From Anaerohalosphaeraceae bacterium (lineage in GTDB: Bacteria > Planctomycetota > Phycisphaerae > Sedimentisphaerales > Anaerohalosphaeraceae), in NCBI GenBank assembly GCA_030671565.1, contig DAOVIC010000115.1, positions 1 through 5,787 on the forward strand: 5,787 nucleotides of DNA. Reading direction: 5' to 3'. The notes under the pieces were generated by a model, which worked only from the letters and a program-made list of their open reading frames with translations, did no database searches and was not told where the DNA came from. This document shows positions 4,834 to 5,787 of the stretch, one piece after another; positions within the stretch are counted from its first letter, which is position 1, and each line of letters begins with the position of its first letter. Position numbers and translations under genes: made by a program.

Positions 4834-5787
4834 GTGGCCTGGAAATTCGACGACATAGTGATCGCAGAGTCTGTAAGCGACTTCGAAGAAAAGATGCAGC
4901 AGCTTCGCAACGAACACTCCATGGGCGACTATATCCGGAGTCATGGGGAGATCATCGAACGTGTGCGGGGTGTGGTAGAGGACGTTGCGTGTAACGGCGA
5001 TTCGGCAGTTATTAAATATACCGAAAAATTCGACGGGGTAAAGCTGACGGCAGGTCAGTTGAGGGTGCCCGAGGCGGATATGAAAAAAGCCCATGCGGAT
5101 ATTGAGCCTGAGTTGATGGGGTCCATTCGCAAAGCGATCGCCAATGTTAAGAAGTACCAGTCAGAGATTTTTATCGGTGACAAAAACAGTTGCCCGGGAA
5201 TACGGTACAGTCCGCTTAAGAGGGTTTGTTTGTGTATTCCGGGCGCTTCTGCGCCGCTTCCGAGTTCTGTAATTATGACGGCGGTGCCTGCGATAGTTGC
5301 CGGGGTCGAGGAAATTGCGGCAATTTCTGCGCCGCGTTATGGGGGTTCGATCCATCCGGTGATCCTTGGGGTCTGCTGGGAGCTGGGAATTGACGAAGTG
5401 TATCGGATGAGCGGTGCACAGGCGGTGGCGGCTGTGGCGTGGGGAACCGAAACGATCGAAAAGGTCGACAAGATCGTCGGGCCGGGCGGGGATTATGTTC
5501 AGCTTGCAATTCGTGAGTGCTTTGGTTTGGTGGATACGGTATCGTTCGCCGGGCCGAGCGATGTTTTGATCGTTGCCGATGACAGCGCGAAGGCGGCGTG
5601 GGTTGCGGCGGATATGCTCAGCCAGGCGGAACACAATCCGGGGGCCGGGATACTTGCGACGCCGTCGAAGGCGCTTGCGGACGAGGTGCTTAAAGAGCTT
5701 GCCAAGCAGGTTGTGAAACTGGACCGTGCGGAGGAGACTGCGAGGTGTCTTAGCGAATTCGGCGCTATCGTGGTTCTTGGGAGCATG
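4834..5787 (+). CDS. hisD: Histidinol dehydrogenase, first 318 residues, runs off the right edge
   Basis: HisD is a cytoplasmic zinc enzyme that oxidises L-histidinol to L-histidine in two NAD+-dependent steps, the end of histidine synthesis. The frame is open from the GTG to the edge; the family is about 430 aa, so the C-terminal quarter, with the catalytic Glu-His pair and the last zinc ligands, is outside. Visible landmarks are 'CIPGASAPLPSSVIM' (134-148), 'SGAQAVAAVAWGTE' (193-206), 'VDKIVGPGG' (211-219), 'FAGPSDVLIVAD' (238-249) and 'LSQAEHNP' (262-269). Q264 and H267 match the substrate and zinc residues of the E. coli enzyme. Several normally fixed residues differ: PGG is PGA, GPGN is GPGG (the Asn contacts NAD in E. 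coli), and AGPSE is AGPSD. It may be a lineage-typical HisD or a HisD-like dehydrogenase with another substrate. No other his gene is in the window. Confidence 0.9.
   Translation, partial: MAWKFDDIVIAESVSDFEEKMQQLRNEHSMGDYIRSHGEIIERVRGVVEDVACNGDSAVIKYTEKFDGVKLTAGQLRVPEADMKKAHADIEPELMGSIRKAIANVKKYQSEIFIGDKNSCPGIRYSPLKRVCLCIPGASAPLPSSVIMTAVPAIVAGVEEIAAISAPRYGGSIHPVILGVCWELGIDEVYRMSGAQAVAAVAWGTETIEKVDKIVGPGGDYVQLAIRECFGLVDTVSFAGPSDVLIVADDSAKAAWVAADMLSQAEHNPGAGILATPSKALADEVLKELAKQVVKLDRAEETARCLSEFGAIVVLGSM

Overview
This is a bacterial chromosomal window of mid-range GC. It has a divergent layout: one gene leaves the left edge on the minus strand, and four genes run rightward on the plus strand. 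An AT-richer 303-bp control region lies between the two directions. The organism cannot be named from sequence alone. The short Aquifex-type aconitase, the secreted protein with a repeated 'G-x-V-T-x-Y-K-G-x-N-Y-L-L-L' module and the 'CIPGASAPLPSS' form of histidinol dehydrogenase together remind me of Planctomycetota, perhaps Phycisphaerae or Sedimentisphaerales. That is an inference from remembered family flavour, not a search result.

Positions 1-991 (minus) hold the first 330 residues of an oligosaccharide flippase (Wzx/WzxC-like) that continues past the left edge. This gene is easily missed because it starts with GTG and has no stop inside the window. A well-formed sigma70-type promoter (TTGACT, 17 bp, TATACT) lies just upstream, with a 7-bp inverted repeat across it.

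Positions 992-1294 are the divergent control region. On the aconitase side there is an extended -10 candidate (TGG-TAGAAT), followed immediately by a perfect 19-bp palindrome. Several GTGG-starting direct repeats lie upstream. The layout looks like a repressor operator over the transcription start of the aconitase operon.

Positions 1295-4764 hold three closely packed plus-strand genes: a 653-aa Aquifex-type aconitase with all iron-sulfur cysteines, a 179-aa SLOG/LOG-family Rossmann protein whose start overlaps the aconitase stop by one base (TAATG), and a 314-aa exported protein of unknown function that appears to be built from two diverged copies of one module. After a 69-bp gap, hisD (histidinol dehydrogenase) starts at a GTG at 4834 with a strong ribosome binding site and runs off the right edge after 318 residues. 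It carries substitutions at positions that are usually invariant.

The genes do not form one obvious pathway: envelope polysaccharide export, TCA cycle, nucleotide-like signalling or salvage, an envelope or periplasmic protein, and histidine synthesis. The tight aconitase-SLOG coupling and the unexplained duplicated exported protein are the most distinctive parts. I see no RNA genes, insertion sequences, CRISPR arrays or convincing terminators.
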